Assembly: GCF_000218895.1 (NCBI RefSeq)
Contig: NC_015703.1
Coordinates: 433,501 to 497,500 of the forward strand
DNA from: Runella slithyformis DSM 19594
Lineage (GTDB): Bacteria; Bacteroidota; Bacteroidia; Cytophagales; Spirosomataceae
DNA: 64,000 nucleotides
Reading direction: 5' to 3'
The notes under the pieces: model-generated
The model's database searches: none
What the model was told of the DNA's origin: nothing
Seen by the model: only the letters and a program-made list of their open reading frames with translations
Translations under genes and position numbers: made by a program
Shown here: piece by piece, positions 16,939 to 25,676 of the stretch
Layout: each line of letters begins with the position of its first letter
How positions within the stretch are numbered: position 1 is the first letter of the stretch

Positions 16939-18171
16939 TTATGATTCCTCCAGTACAGACAGTAAGGTCCGGCATTTCAGCTCGGTTTCCTGCCATTCTT
17001 TTTCGGGGATCGAATCTTCCGTAATCCCGCCGCCGCCGTAGAGCGTGGCTACCCCGTTGCTGATTTTCATACATCGAAGGTTGACAAACAGGTGCGTTTC
17101 GTGATCAATATTGACCGGGCCCAGATATCCGCTGTAAAATTCGCGATCGTAGCCTTCATTTTGCTGAATAAACTGCAAAGCCGGCAGTTTAGGCATTCCG
17201 CACACGGCCGACGTAGGATGCAATAACCCCAGCATGACCGTCCCCAACTCGGGGAAATTAATGGCCTTGGTATCAACGGCATAATCGCTTCGCAAGTGCA
17301 TCAAATTACCCGCCACGGCCGTTTTAGGCCCTTCTTCGAGGTATTCCCGTACGCGTATTTTCTTAAAACACGAAATGATATAGCGACTCACCAATGCCTG
17401 CTCTTCAATCTCTTTTTGGGTCCAGGGGGCCTGTTTCGGCGGGATAGGCTGCCCCGAAGCATCAAAAGCCGACTGAGTACCGGCCAGGGCCACCGTTCTG
17501 AAAATCCCCTGTTTATCCACACTAACCAGTATTTCGGGCGTTGCGCCCAGCCAAAGCTGATTCAAATGAGGCAGATACACCAGCGACACAAACGCATTGG
17601 GGTATTTTTCGCAAAGACGTTCAAAAATGCCGGTGACGGAAAACGAAGAGGGCAATGCAACCTGCTTATTGCGGGAGAGCACAACCTTTTGAATTTTGCC
17701 GGCTTCAATGGCTGCAATCGCGTCTTTTACCGACTGCAGGTGCCGCTCATGAGATGAGGTCTGCAATAGATCAAAAGAAACAGGTTCATTTTGAGAAAAA
17801 AGCGTGACATTTTTGCCATGCCTTTCCCAGGCTTCTTTCAACCTTTCCGTTTCAGCGGTGGTATGATTGCTTTCGGCGATCAATTCATCTTTTTCATTAA
17901 ACCGAAAATAGACATCCGCTTCCATAAAAAGCGCCCTGTCGTCTTCCAAATTCAAAAAAGGGCTGATGGCAAACCCCGAAGGAAGGTCTTCAAGGACCAT
18001 TTTGGCGGCGGGAATATCCGCCCCAAAATTGAGAATCAAGTGTTTATCATTTTGACGGGGTAAGCGCCACAGGGCGGCGGCATATCCAAGTTCGTAGGCC
18101 GACTGCCAACCGTGCAGCGGCAAAACTGTTTGCGAGGTAGTATGTGACTCCGAATCCACTATTTGACGCAT
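16939..18171 (-). CDS. menF: Isochorismate synthase
   Basis: 410 residues with the chorismate-binding domain in the C-terminal two thirds. Landmarks: KVVLSRNKQVALP, VALAGTQSAFDASG, the EIEEQALVSRYI helix, LGLLHPTSAVCGMP and FYSGYLGPVN. The sequence HPTSAVCG and the absence of an anthranilate-synthase type glutamine site favour isochorismate synthase over TrpE or PabB. It would supply isochorismate for menaquinone, the standard quinone of this phylum; a siderophore role is possible, but no siderophore genes are nearby. No other men gene is in the window. The start ATG at 18171 begins MRQIVDSES. Confidence 0.9.
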   Translation of the reverse strand: MRQIVDSESHTTSQTVLPLHGWQSAYELGYAAALWRLPRQNDKHLILNFGADIPAAKMVLEDLPSGFAISPFLNLEDDRALFMEADVYFRFNEKDELIAESNHTTAETERLKEAWERHGKNVTLFSQNEPVSFDLLQTSSHERHLQSVKDAIAAIEAGKIQKVVLSRNKQVALPSSFSVTGIFERLCEKYPNAFVSLVYLPHLNQLWLGATPEILVSVDKQGIFRTVALAGTQSAFDASGQPIPPKQAPWTQKEIEEQALVSRYIISCFKKIRVREYLEEGPKTAVAGNLMHLRSDYAVDTKAINFPELGTVMLGLLHPTSAVCGMPKLPALQFIQQNEGYDREFYSGYLGPVNIDHETHLFVNLRCMKISNGVATLYGGGGITEDSIPEKEWQETELKCRTLLSVLEES

Positions 18172-18649
18172 TGGTTCGCTGATTGTGTTCTCTCTGTAAT
18201 AACACTTTTCAACGCAAAAGTGTCTCGAAAAAACAAAAAAACAAGTCTTTCTCTTACGCCGGGTGCATAAAATCCCATCCCGTCAGCGTCAGAAATCATT
18301 TTCAACTCTTCACGGACGGTTATAAAATGGCTGTCAAACTGATTTTCAGCGCCCACTCCAGTACTTTACTTCTATCCTATTTTGACTTTCCTGATTCACC
18401 TTATTGGATAATTTTTAGTGGCAACATCTACTATCAACTCAAATTGCCGCAAACTGTTAATGAATATGAAGAAATAAGCTAATCCTAAACAGCATACATC
18501 AGTATCCTGCCGGTTCGCCCTATAACACAAGGTTTGAGGCTACTTATTTAAAAATTAATGCGGTATTTTTTTCTTGGGGCATAGGGGAAACCCCGGATCC
18601 GATTGTCATTGATACGGAGGGCCTCAGCAATCTCCCTCTTTATACAGCC
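18172..18649. other. Gene-poor interval
   Basis: 478 bases between divergent genes. A 99-codon frame at 18183-18482 has no recognisable family, no ribosome-binding site that I can see, and a composition like noncoding sequence. I see no strong hairpin or TAnnTTTG promoter. GGGGAAACCCC near 18580 is the only short palindrome. Confidence 0.5.
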
Positions 18650-19195
18650 ATGAAAATATACCTTCTGCTCCTTATGATGGTCGAGCTATGCCCATTTTTT
18701 CCCGTCAGTGACAAAAAGGGCCCTGCCTTTCCTGAGCCCAAACTCTCGGAAAACCATTTATTTTATATACAGCGCAGCAATGACATCAATACGGTAATGT
18801 ATGAGGCCAATATACTGCCTGATAAACGTATTGATACAAATCTTCCCATGAACGTATACTGGATACGTTATGCAGAAAGGGGCCAGAAAGAAAAACTTTC
18901 AGCTCTGCAATGGCGATTGGCTTACGGATATAAACAACTCAAAAAAAGTGGCAATGGGCAACCTATTGAGTTAATGCTCAATGCTTTTCGAGAACGATCT
19001 TTGTATGTGATTTACAGTGGCGGAAAACATATGGCAGTCACTCAAATCAACAGCCATAAAGCGGCCCTTAAAAAGATCTTCGTCCAACTGGCCTCTACGG
19101 ATGGATTCATCCCAAAAGTGCAGTACATAGAACTTTTCGGTGTAGATATGGCAGCTCCCGATAAAATCGTCTCAGAAAGGATAAACATACAATAG
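18650..19195 (+). CDS. DUF4833-like secreted protein
   Basis: 181 residues with a hydrophobic N-terminus (KIYLLLLMMVELCPFF) that could be a signal peptide. The core HLFYIQRSNDINTVMYEANI, then PMNVYWIRYAERGQ and the C-terminal YIELFGVDMAAPDKIVSE match DUF4833, a Bacteroidota/Proteobacteria family of unknown function. It lies 58 bases upstream of the sterol desaturase gene on the same strand, so an operon is likely and a lipid-related envelope role is possible. No catalytic residues are evident. Confidence 0.75.
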   Translation: MKIYLLLLMMVELCPFFPVSDKKGPAFPEPKLSENHLFYIQRSNDINTVMYEANILPDKRIDTNLPMNVYWIRYAERGQKEKLSALQWRLAYGYKQLKKSGNGQPIELMLNAFRERSLYVIYSGGKHMAVTQINSHKAALKKIFVQLASTDGFIPKVQYIELFGVDMAAPDKIVSERINIQ

Positions 19196-19253
19196 TCTAG
19201 TTATCAAAGGCAACCCCCTATTCTTCTTATTAAATCAATAACACTTTTTCGGC

Positions 19254-20078
19254 ATGACTCCCCGGCAGTTTGAACAGGACCTGCAGCCGCTGTTACTGTA
19301 TGCGGCCCCTCTTATTTTTGTTTGTATTATCGTTGAGTATTGGTTGGTAAAACGTGATCCACATCACCGCTACGACTCAGAAGACTTGAAGGCTTCGGTA
19401 GGAATCGGCCTTGGCAGTTTGGTGATCAATGGCCTCTTTAAGGCATTCATTGTCGGCATAAGTTTGTTTTGCTATGAACTCGTACCGTGGCGCCTACCCA
19501 ATGCCTGGTGGTCATGGGGACTCGCGTATTTGGGCATTGACCTCTGCAATTATGGAGCACACTACATTGCTCATAAACAGCGCATTTGGTGGGCTACGCA
19601 CGTCACGCATCATTCATCGGAGCATTTCAACCTGACTACCGCCTTTCGAAACTCCTGGACGCAGCACATCAAAATCATTTTCTTTTTGCCCGTATGGCTA
19701 TCGGGGATTCACCCGGTGATCACGTTCACCTGTTATCAAATTGATCTGCTGTACCAATTTTGGATTCACACCGAAGTGATCCATAAGTTGCCGCGTTGGT
19801 TTGAATATATATTTGTCACACCTTCTCACCACCGCGTACACCACGGCAAAAATGAATTGTATGTAGATAAGAATTTCGGCACCACGTTTATTCTGTGGGA
19901 CCGTCTGTTTGGCACCTTTCAGGAAGAAACCGAAGCACCGGTATACGGCATTACCAAACCCGTCGAATCCCAAAACGTGATTTACCTGAATTTCCACGAA
20001 TGGCGCGACATCATTAAAGATGTACGTCGGGCCAAATCGTTACGCGAAGCGTTTGCCATTTTGTTTGGTCCGCCTTAA
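19254..20078 (+). CDS. Sterol desaturase / fatty acid hydroxylase family protein
   Basis: 274 residues; an integral membrane di-iron enzyme with at least four hydrophobic segments. The family His boxes are clear: HYIAHKQRIWWATH (HxxxH), THVTHHSSEHFN (HxxHH type) and SHHRVHHGKNELYVDKNFG (HxxHH), followed by the conserved LWDRLFGTF. The family hydroxylates or desaturates lipids; the substrate cannot be told. Co-directional with the DUF4833 gene. A repeat-type hairpin follows the stop directly. Confidence 0.93.
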   Translation: MTPRQFEQDLQPLLLYAAPLIFVCIIVEYWLVKRDPHHRYDSEDLKASVGIGLGSLVINGLFKAFIVGISLFCYELVPWRLPNAWWSWGLAYLGIDLCNYGAHYIAHKQRIWWATHVTHHSSEHFNLTTAFRNSWTQHIKIIFFLPVWLSGIHPVITFTCYQIDLLYQFWIHTEVIHKLPRWFEYIFVTPSHHRVHHGKNELYVDKNFGTTFILWDRLFGTFQEETEAPVYGITKPVESQNVIYLNFHEWRDIIKDVRRAKSLREAFAILFGPP

Positions 20079-20081
20079 AAA

Positions 20082-20128
20082 AACGTCGGCGAGGCTTGGA
20101 GCGGGGGCGCCCAACCCTCGCCGACGTT
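20082..20128. repeat. AACGTCGGC hairpin element, copy 1
   Basis: Inverted repeat 20082-20099 with 20111-20128 (18 bases, one mismatch, 11-base loop). The outer 13 bases AACGTCGGCGAGG are perfect. It begins four bases after the sterol desaturase stop codon and is followed by AAAAA on this strand, so it may act as a terminator. A second element with the same outer stem lies at 47510-47542. Confidence 0.75.
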
Positions 20129-20145
20129 AAAAATGACGACATTAA

Positions 20146-20226
20146 TTGGTGTTTCAGTGTTGGCGGTGAGAACACCACCAACGGCGTAAACTCCTCATTC
20201 ATCATTCGAAAAATTCGTCATTCGCT
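20146..20226. repeat. Possible intergenic repeat tract before metK stop
   Basis: It holds a short dyad (TTGGTG at 20146-20151 against CACCAA around 20176-20181, nested with GTTGG/CCAAC), followed by ATTCAT/ATTCGTCATTCG units like those in the inverted repeat at 3099-3179. No gene is supported. It resembles dispersed intergenic sequence rather than a regulatory site. Confidence 0.35.
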
Positions 20227-21516
20227 CTAAAGTCCAAAGGCCGCTTTGACCGCGTCGACGTAATCGAGCTTCTCCCACGTAAACAGCTCCACCTCCACTT
20301 CTGCCCGCTGACCTGCATTTTCGAATACCTTCGTCACCATTCTGGGCTCCCGGCCCATGTGGCCGTACGCCGCCGTCTCCGAATAAATCGGGTTGCGAAG
20401 CTTCAACCGCTGCTCAATGGCATACGGCCGCAAATCAAAGACGCTTTCTACCAGCTTGGCAATCTCGCCGTCGCTCAATTTCTTCCCGTTCTCGCCCTTC
20501 ACCTTCGCCGTGTCGTACGTGTTCACGTACAATCCGCAGGGCTTGGCCACCCCGATGGCGTACGATACCTGCACCAGCACTTCGTCGCACACACCCGCCG
20601 CCACCAGGTTCTTGGCAATGTGGCGCGTGGCATAGGCCGCCGAACGGTCCACCTTCGAGGGATCTTTGCCCGAGAAGGCTCCCCCGCCGTGGGCACCCTT
20701 GCCGCCGTACGTGTCTACAATGATCTTACGACCCGTCAGGCCCGTATCGCCGTGCGGTCCGCCGATGACGAACTTGCCCGTCGGGTTGATGTGGTACGTG
20801 ATTTGGTCGTTGAACAATTTACGCAAGGAAGGCTTGAGCTTGGCTTTCACCCGCGGGATCACATAGCCGATGATGTCTTTGCGAATCGTGGCCAGCATCG
20901 CTTCGTCGGCCGCAAAATCATCGTGCTGCGTCGAGACCACGATCGTGTCAATACGAATCGGCTTGTTGGTATCCGAATATTCGATCGTCACCTGCGACTT
21001 GGCATCGGGACGAAGGTATTTGATGCGCTTGTTCTCGCGACGGATGGCCGCCAGTTCTTCCAGTATCTTGTGCGACAGGTCCAGCGCCAAAGGCATGAAG
21101 TTGTCGGTTTCGCGCGTGGCGTAGCCAAACATCATTCCCTGATCACCGGCCCCCTGCGCGTTGGCTTTGCTTTCAAAATCATCGGCCGTTTGGCGGTCTA
21201 CGCCCTGATTGATGTCGGCCGATTGCTCATGCAGGGCCGACAATACCCCGCAGGAATGGGCTTCAAACATGTATTCGGCTTTGGTGTAGCCGATCTTTGC
21301 GATCACATCGCGGGCAATCTGCTGCACATCCAGGTAGGTTTTGGTGTTGACTTCACCGGCCAAAACAACCTGCCCCGTGGTCACCAGGGTTTCGCAGGCC
21401 ACTTTGGATTTGGGATCAAAGGCCATGAAATGGTCGATGAGTGCATCTGAAATTTGGTCAGCTACTTTATCGGGATGACCTTCCGACACCGATTCTGAAG
21501 TGAATAAATAAGACAT
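20227..21516 (-). CDS. metK: S-adenosylmethionine synthetase
   Basis: 429 residues, slightly longer than the usual 385-400. It makes AdoMet from methionine and ATP. Signatures: [19 protein letters not shown] at the N-terminus (methionine loop, Mg site), [12 protein letters not shown] (substrate-binding hexapeptide region) and [18 protein letters not shown] (P-loop-like signature 2). Catalytic Asp, Lys and His residues of these motifs are intact. Codon use is strongly biased to C/G third positions, which produces long open frames on the opposite strand and is consistent with high expression. It is monocistronic, with a 271-base leader region upstream. Confidence 0.98.
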   Translation of the reverse strand: MSYLFTSESVSEGHPDKVADQISDALIDHFMAFDPKSKVACETLVTTGQVVLAGEVNTKTYLDVQQIARDVIAKIGYTKAEYMFEAHSCGVLSALHEQSADINQGVDRQTADDFESKANAQGAGDQGMMFGYATRETDNFMPLALDLSHKILEELAAIRRENKRIKYLRPDAKSQVTIEYSDTNKPIRIDTIVVSTQHDDFAADEAMLATIRKDIIGYVIPRVKAKLKPSLRKLFNDQITYHINPTGKFVIGGPHGDTGLTGRKIIVDTYGGKGAHGGGAFSGKDPSKVDRSAAYATRHIAKNLVAAGVCDEVLVQVSYAIGVAKPCGLYVNTYDTAKVKGENGKKLSDGEIAKLVESVFDLRPYAIEQRLKLRNPIYSETAAYGHMGREPRMVTKVFENAGQRAEVEVELFTWEKLDYVDAVKAAFGL

Positions 21517-21648
21517 TGGAAACGAGAATTTACAAAGTATGAGTTACAAAATGTGTTTGTTTTTGATAATTGCCGTGAAGCGGCATTGAGCGTTTTAAAC
21601 GATTGGGCTCAGGCTGATGGGCAGTGCATCGTTTTGAATTATCCGGCG

Positions 21649-21656
21649 CAAAAATA
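21649..21656 (-). promoter_or_regulatory. Possible metK promoter -7 element
   Basis: TATTTTTG on the minus strand matches TAnnTTTG, 133 bases ahead of the start codon. No clear TTG element is found 19-21 bases further upstream. I looked for a known SAM riboswitch in the leader and could not recognise one. Confidence 0.35.
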
Positions 21657-21787
21657 GGTTATTTTCAGAGATAAAGAAAAAATGGCGAAATTTGCCGAAT
21701 AAAGACGTTCTATTTCAGGCATTGGCAATGGTTAAACCGTCTGATATGCATTTATTTACCCAATTTTCACTCGCTTTTTAACAACAA

Positions 21788-22777
21788 ATGGTAAAGATAG
21801 GAAACATAGAATTAGGCGAATTCCCGCTGTTATTGGCCCCCATGGAGGATGTATCTGACCCTCCTTTCCGAGCGGTGTGTAAAGAAGGCGGTGCCGACCT
21901 GATGTACACTGAGTTTGTGTCGTCGGAAGGCTTGATCCGGGATGCCGCCAAGAGCGTCCAGAAACTGGATATTTTTGAATACGAACGCCCGATCGGCATT
22001 CAATTGTTTGGCAGCGATATTGAAACCATGGGTGAATGTGCCCGTATTGCCTCCAATGTACATCCCGATCTCATTGATATCAACTATGGTTGTCCGGTCA
22101 AACAGGTGGCCTGCCGTGGTGCCGGTGCGGCCCTGTTGCAGGATATCCCTAAAATGGTCAAAATGACGGAAGCCGTGGTAAAAGCCACGCATTTGCCCGT
22201 CACGGTCAAAACACGTTTGGGCTGGGATGAATCTACCAAAAATATACAGGAAGTAGCCGAACGTTTACAGGATATTGGCATAAAGGCACTTACGGTTCAT
22301 GGACGGACGCGGGTACAGATGTACAAAGGCGATGCCGATTGGACACTGATCGGTCGAATTAAAGAAAATTCACGCATTGATATTCCTATTTTTGGCAACG
22401 GCGACATCGACAGCCCCGAAAAAGCCCTCGAATACCGTAATCGTTTTGGCGTAGACGGTATCATGATCGGACGGGCCAGCATTGGGTACCCTTGGATATT
22501 TAACGAAATCAAGCATTTTATGCGCACCGGCGAGCATCTATTGCCACCCACAACGGCCGAGCGGGTACGCGTTTGTCGCAAACATTTGGATTTTTCCATC
22601 CGCTGGAAAGGGGAACGTACCGGAATCGTGGAGATGCGACGCCATTACGCCTCCTATTTCAAAGGCTTGGACAACTTTAAACCGTTCCGGATGCGGTTGG
22701 TGGAAACCATGTCGTATCAGGATATAAACGACATTCTGGAAGAGGTATCCGACGTCTATTCTGTAGAGATGGCATAA
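21788..22777 (+). CDS. dusB: tRNA-dihydrouridine synthase
   Basis: 329 residues of the Dus flavoenzyme family, which reduces uridines in the tRNA D-loop. LLLAPMEDVSDPPFRAVC is the FMN-site N-terminal signature, INYGCPVKQVACRGAGAALL carries the catalytic Cys in its usual place, and PVTVKTRLGWDE, TVHGRTRVQMYKG and IPIFGNGDI follow the barrel order. The last, GIMIGRASIGYPWIF, is the phosphate-binding region. The overall pattern best fits DusB. Upstream of it lies the divergent metK leader; the next gene follows at 37 bases. Confidence 0.94.
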   Translation: MVKIGNIELGEFPLLLAPMEDVSDPPFRAVCKEGGADLMYTEFVSSEGLIRDAAKSVQKLDIFEYERPIGIQLFGSDIETMGECARIASNVHPDLIDINYGCPVKQVACRGAGAALLQDIPKMVKMTEAVVKATHLPVTVKTRLGWDESTKNIQEVAERLQDIGIKALTVHGRTRVQMYKGDADWTLIGRIKENSRIDIPIFGNGDIDSPEKALEYRNRFGVDGIMIGRASIGYPWIFNEIKHFMRTGEHLLPPTTAERVRVCRKHLDFSIRWKGERTGIVEMRRHYASYFKGLDNFKPFRMRLVETMSYQDINDILEEVSDVYSVEMA

Positions 22778-22814
22778 TTCCGGGTAGGTTTCGGCGTTAT
22801 AGGCACATATCATC

Positions 22815-23318
22815 ATGGTAAACCCCAACGCTATGCTCCAAGCAGCCCTGTATCGTTTCCAACACCTATGCTCCGTCCTCGTTTTCGGATTGCTTTTATT
22901 TACTTACGGCTGCGCCGCTCAGAAGAAAAAAGGAGGTCAGGGAATTACGGGGACGGTGCTTTGGCGCTCGGGAAATTTCATGCCCTCTCCGGACGCAAAA
23001 GCAAGCAACGCAAAGGGTACTCCCATTGTGCGTGAGATCCTGATCTACGAATTGACCGCCCTGTCAAAGGCAGAACCCGCCGAACAAGCAGGATTTTACC
23101 AAAAAATTAACACCAAACTGATCAAAAAAGTCACCTCCAATTCGTCCGGAAGGTTTACCGTCTCGCTGCCGAAAGGCTATTATTCTCTTTTTGTCAAAGA
23201 AGACAAAGGCCTCTATGCCAACCTATTTGATGATACCATGAATATCCATCCCGTTCATATTCAACAGGGACAATGGAAGAAGACCGACATCATCGTTGAT
23301 TATGCTGCGGTGTATTAA
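22815..23318 (+). CDS. Putative lipoprotein with carboxypeptidase-regulatory-like domain
   Basis: 167 residues. The hydrophobic segment LVFGLLLFTYGCAAQ ends in a lipobox-like LFTYGC, so an outer-envelope lipoprotein is likely. The start could be the ATG at 22815 or the one at 22833; both precede the same signal. The rest has a beta-sandwich look (GITGTVLWRSGNFMP; NSSGRFTVSLPKGYYSLFVK; then DIIVDYAAVY), similar to Bacteroidota carboxypeptidase-regulatory-like domains used for protein or glycan binding. It is close behind dusB and convergent with the next gene, 3 bases away. Function unknown. Confidence 0.72.
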   Translation: MVNPNAMLQAALYRFQHLCSVLVFGLLLFTYGCAAQKKKGGQGITGTVLWRSGNFMPSPDAKASNAKGTPIVREILIYELTALSKAEPAEQAGFYQKINTKLIKKVTSNSSGRFTVSLPKGYYSLFVKEDKGLYANLFDDTMNIHPVHIQQGQWKKTDIIVDYAAVY

Positions 23319-23321
23319 CCC

Positions 23322-24425
23322 TCAGTCCAGACTCAACGCATATACGGCAAACGACGCCAGCCAGTGCTCGCCGCCGTAGCCGCCGTTGGTGATTTGCGGC
23401 AACGTGGTATTGATAAATTTCCGGGCACTTCTGAGTAATGAAACACGGCGCGGGTCGTTGGCCGGCAGTGCCTTGGCGATCCCTTTCATACACCACGCCC
23501 GGCTCAGCGAAAGGCCGTCCAAATGAACGATCTGCATGTCGTTTCGATCGCTTACTACGGGCATCTTCATCACATTTTGGAGTCCGGCAACGGGCAGAAA
23601 AGCGTTAAACCACTTCACAAAAGCTGCTTGCGGCAAAATGCGCCGCATCAGATCGGCCACTTCCAGGCTCGGCGATAAAAAATCCGAGCCGTCGGGCTCC
23701 TGAAACGCCGGCGCATTGGTGTTTTTCAGGTAAAAGTCCTTGGCTTTCTGAATGATCTGTGCCTCAAAAGCGGTGTTCCTGACGGTACGGGCGTAATCAA
23801 GGGCAAATACCAACCCGAAAGCCGTATTGGGATGAACGCCCGTACGATTGGGGTAGGTTTGTTTGGGCAAAAAAGCCGTCCAGAGTCGGAGCATCTGCTG
23901 CGTCAGCGGGCGTAGATTTTGGTGCCATTGCCGTCCCTGCGGGTCATCCCAGGTGGCGAGCTCTTCGTCCAGCTTCAGCAGCCATGCCCAACCGTAAGTA
24001 CGCTCAAAGGTATTAGCCAACGCATATTTTACAAAATAATCGGCTTCGGCCTGCAGTTTATCAGCGGCGAAACTTTCACTTAACGTTTTACGAATCTGTA
24101 CTTCTTCAGGCAGGTTTTTAAAGGTTTTCAATAATTTCACCAACATCCAGTGCCCGTGCACCGACGAATGCCAGTCCAGGCAACCGTAAAAAGACGGGTG
24201 CAATTCTTTAGGACTCAAGCGTGCATCTTTTTCAGCTTCCAGCGTATGCCCGGTTTTGTTGGGGTATTCAACGTCGATGCAATGAAGCGGCAATTTGGCC
24301 AAGAAAGAAGCGCCCGCGGGCGTCAGCTTCAACTGCTCGTTTTGGGTAGTCAGGTAAGGATTCTGCGCCCGGGATGCTGCCATGGTCAATGAGAAAATAA
24401 AAAAGAAAAGTGTATACAATTTCAT
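23322..24425 (-). CDS. DUF2891 family secreted protein
   Basis: 367 residues from the ATG at 24425, which directly opens a signal peptide (KLYTLFFFIFSLTMAASRAQ); a further upstream in-frame ATG is less suited. HCIDVEYPNKTGH, then HPSFYGCLDWHSSVHGHWML with the hallmark CLDWHSSVHGH and downstream ERTYGWAWLLKLDEE are diagnostic of DUF2891, an alpha/alpha-barrel-like family of unknown activity. The Asp-Trp-His-x-x-x-His-Gly-His cluster looks like a metal or catalytic site. Convergent with the preceding lipoprotein gene. Confidence 0.88.
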   Translation of the reverse strand: MKLYTLFFFIFSLTMAASRAQNPYLTTQNEQLKLTPAGASFLAKLPLHCIDVEYPNKTGHTLEAEKDARLSPKELHPSFYGCLDWHSSVHGHWMLVKLLKTFKNLPEEVQIRKTLSESFAADKLQAEADYFVKYALANTFERTYGWAWLLKLDEELATWDDPQGRQWHQNLRPLTQQMLRLWTAFLPKQTYPNRTGVHPNTAFGLVFALDYARTVRNTAFEAQIIQKAKDFYLKNTNAPAFQEPDGSDFLSPSLEVADLMRRILPQAAFVKWFNAFLPVAGLQNVMKMPVVSDRNDMQIVHLDGLSLSRAWCMKGIAKALPANDPRRVSLLRSARKFINTTLPQITNGGYGGEHWLASFAVYALSLD

Positions 24426-24476
24426 TGGGAAAGGGAATGATCTGAACATATGAAGGGACTAATGTACAAAGAAAGA

Positions 24477-24512
24477 CATCAGCCCTTTACGCTTTAGCAT
24501 AATTTAGAGTGA
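24477..24512. repeat. 36-bp dispersed repeat, copy A
   Basis: This 36-base stretch starts CATCAGCC and contains CTTTAGCATAATT in the middle. It matches 27446-27481 at 31 of 36 positions in the same orientation. Both copies lie in noncoding DNA flanking the two secreted-protein genes. Confidence 0.65.
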
Positions 24513-24709
24513 ATACGAAAAAACTTCAGGGTAAGTGCCCTTCCATACACTGCATCACGTACCGAAGAGTACCGGGTTCAATGGTTCCTTTCGTAGCCTG
24601 TCCTACCGCTTTTTTTAAACTATTCGCCCCCGGGAAGTGCATCGCATTTTTCACAAAAACGTCACATTTATACTCTCAGGCATCAAATTTAACCACTTGG
24701 TAGTTTTTT

Positions 24710-24740
24710 TTGACAATCAGAAAAGGTACCTCTAAATTTG
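24710..24740 (+). promoter_or_regulatory. Promoter for the 24948 gene
   Basis: TTG at 24710-24712 and TAAATTTG at 24733-24740 are separated by 20 bases, an excellent Bacteroidota -33/-7 pair. The predicted transcript would begin near 24747, giving a leader of about 200 bases. The rest of the 24426-24947 interval shows the repeat copy at 24477 and no gene. Confidence 0.65.
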
Positions 24741-24947
24741 AAAATCAAAAAGCACGAACAGTTATTTTTATCGTTATGCCCCCCTTATGCGTTTTTATCA
24801 GGGTTCATTATCTGTTTTTTTTCGACAGACCTGACATAGTTCACAGCGCAAAAAGGTATAGATATCAACCATCGGTTTAACAGAGGCTTGACTACTGAAT
24901 GTAGGATCATTTTTTCAATAAGTACCTTCAACTTAACTAACACGTTT

Positions 24948-25643
24948 ATGAAAAGCAAACATTACCTGCTCCCTTTTTTTTTATGTTTAACTACGAGTCA
25001 TTGCTTTTGCTCGAATGCCGCGCCGGATAGTGTATCAAAAGCGGGGCCTTCGCATAAATTCGGTACAGCTTTGCGGCTTGGCACCACCCCGGGCTTTGAC
25101 TTTGCCTATCGAATCAGTCCAAAAATAACCATTCTTTTAGGTTATACTTACTTTAAATACACTGTTAATACGGTAGCAAAAACGGCTGATGAAGGAGTGA
25201 AACTTGATGCAGGTATTAAGATGTCAGCGGTTTCAGGACTGGTTGAATATCATCCTTTCCGCAAAAGCAGTTTTAAACTGTTAACGGGAGTTTCTTACAT
25301 TAATCAGGGGCTGATCTCTGTACTTGTTACGCCTGAAGGCAACTACACTTTCGGGACTACGGTATTTACACCCGAAGAGGTGGGAAATGTAAGCCTTTCG
25401 GTTGATTATGGACAATCGGCAGCCCCCTTTGTCGGTATAGGTTTTGGGCGCACTGTTCCGAAACGCCGTGTGGGAATCGGTTTTGAAATGGGGATGTATT
25501 ATATAAAATCTCCGGTAATCAGCATGTCCGGAAAAGAACGTTTGAGCAGTATGAGTGAGCAACAGGCACAAGTTCAGGAAAACATGAAAGATTGGCGCTA
25601 TTGGCCGGTAATGAATCTTCGTTTGGCCATTCGACTTGACTGA
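24948..25643 (+). CDS. Putative outer-membrane beta-barrel protein
   Basis: 231 residues from the ATG at 24948, which precedes a signal peptide (LLPFFLCLTTSHCFCSNA). The mature part alternates hydrophobic and polar residues in strands separated by Gly-rich turns (TALRLGTTPGFDFAYRISPK; ITILLGYTYFKYTVN; FVGIGFGRTVP) and ends in NLRLAIRLD, as in small eight-stranded barrels. No conserved family could be named. The next gene begins 33 bases downstream on the same strand, so the pair is probably one transcript from the promoter at 24710. Confidence 0.72.
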   Translation: MKSKHYLLPFFLCLTTSHCFCSNAAPDSVSKAGPSHKFGTALRLGTTPGFDFAYRISPKITILLGYTYFKYTVNTVAKTADEGVKLDAGIKMSAVSGLVEYHPFRKSSFKLLTGVSYINQGLISVLVTPEGNYTFGTTVFTPEEVGNVSLSVDYGQSAAPFVGIGFGRTVPKRRVGIGFEMGMYYIKSPVISMSGKERLSSMSEQQAQVQENMKDWRYWPVMNLRLAIRLD

Positions 25644-25676
25644 TTTAAACAATTTTAATTTTAATAACTCAATCTT

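Noticed and set aside
18183-18482. 99-codon plus-strand frame upstream of the DUF4833 gene
   Set aside because: No family resemblance, no recognisable ribosome-binding site, and composition like intergenic DNA.
20359-21450. 363-codon open frame opposite metK
   Set aside because: It mirrors the strongly GC3-biased metK coding sequence; the translation is Arg/His-rich without any family motif, and metK itself is certain.
21517-21787. SAM riboswitch in the metK leader
   Set aside because: I could not recognise a SAM-I or SAM-II type core in the sequence by eye.
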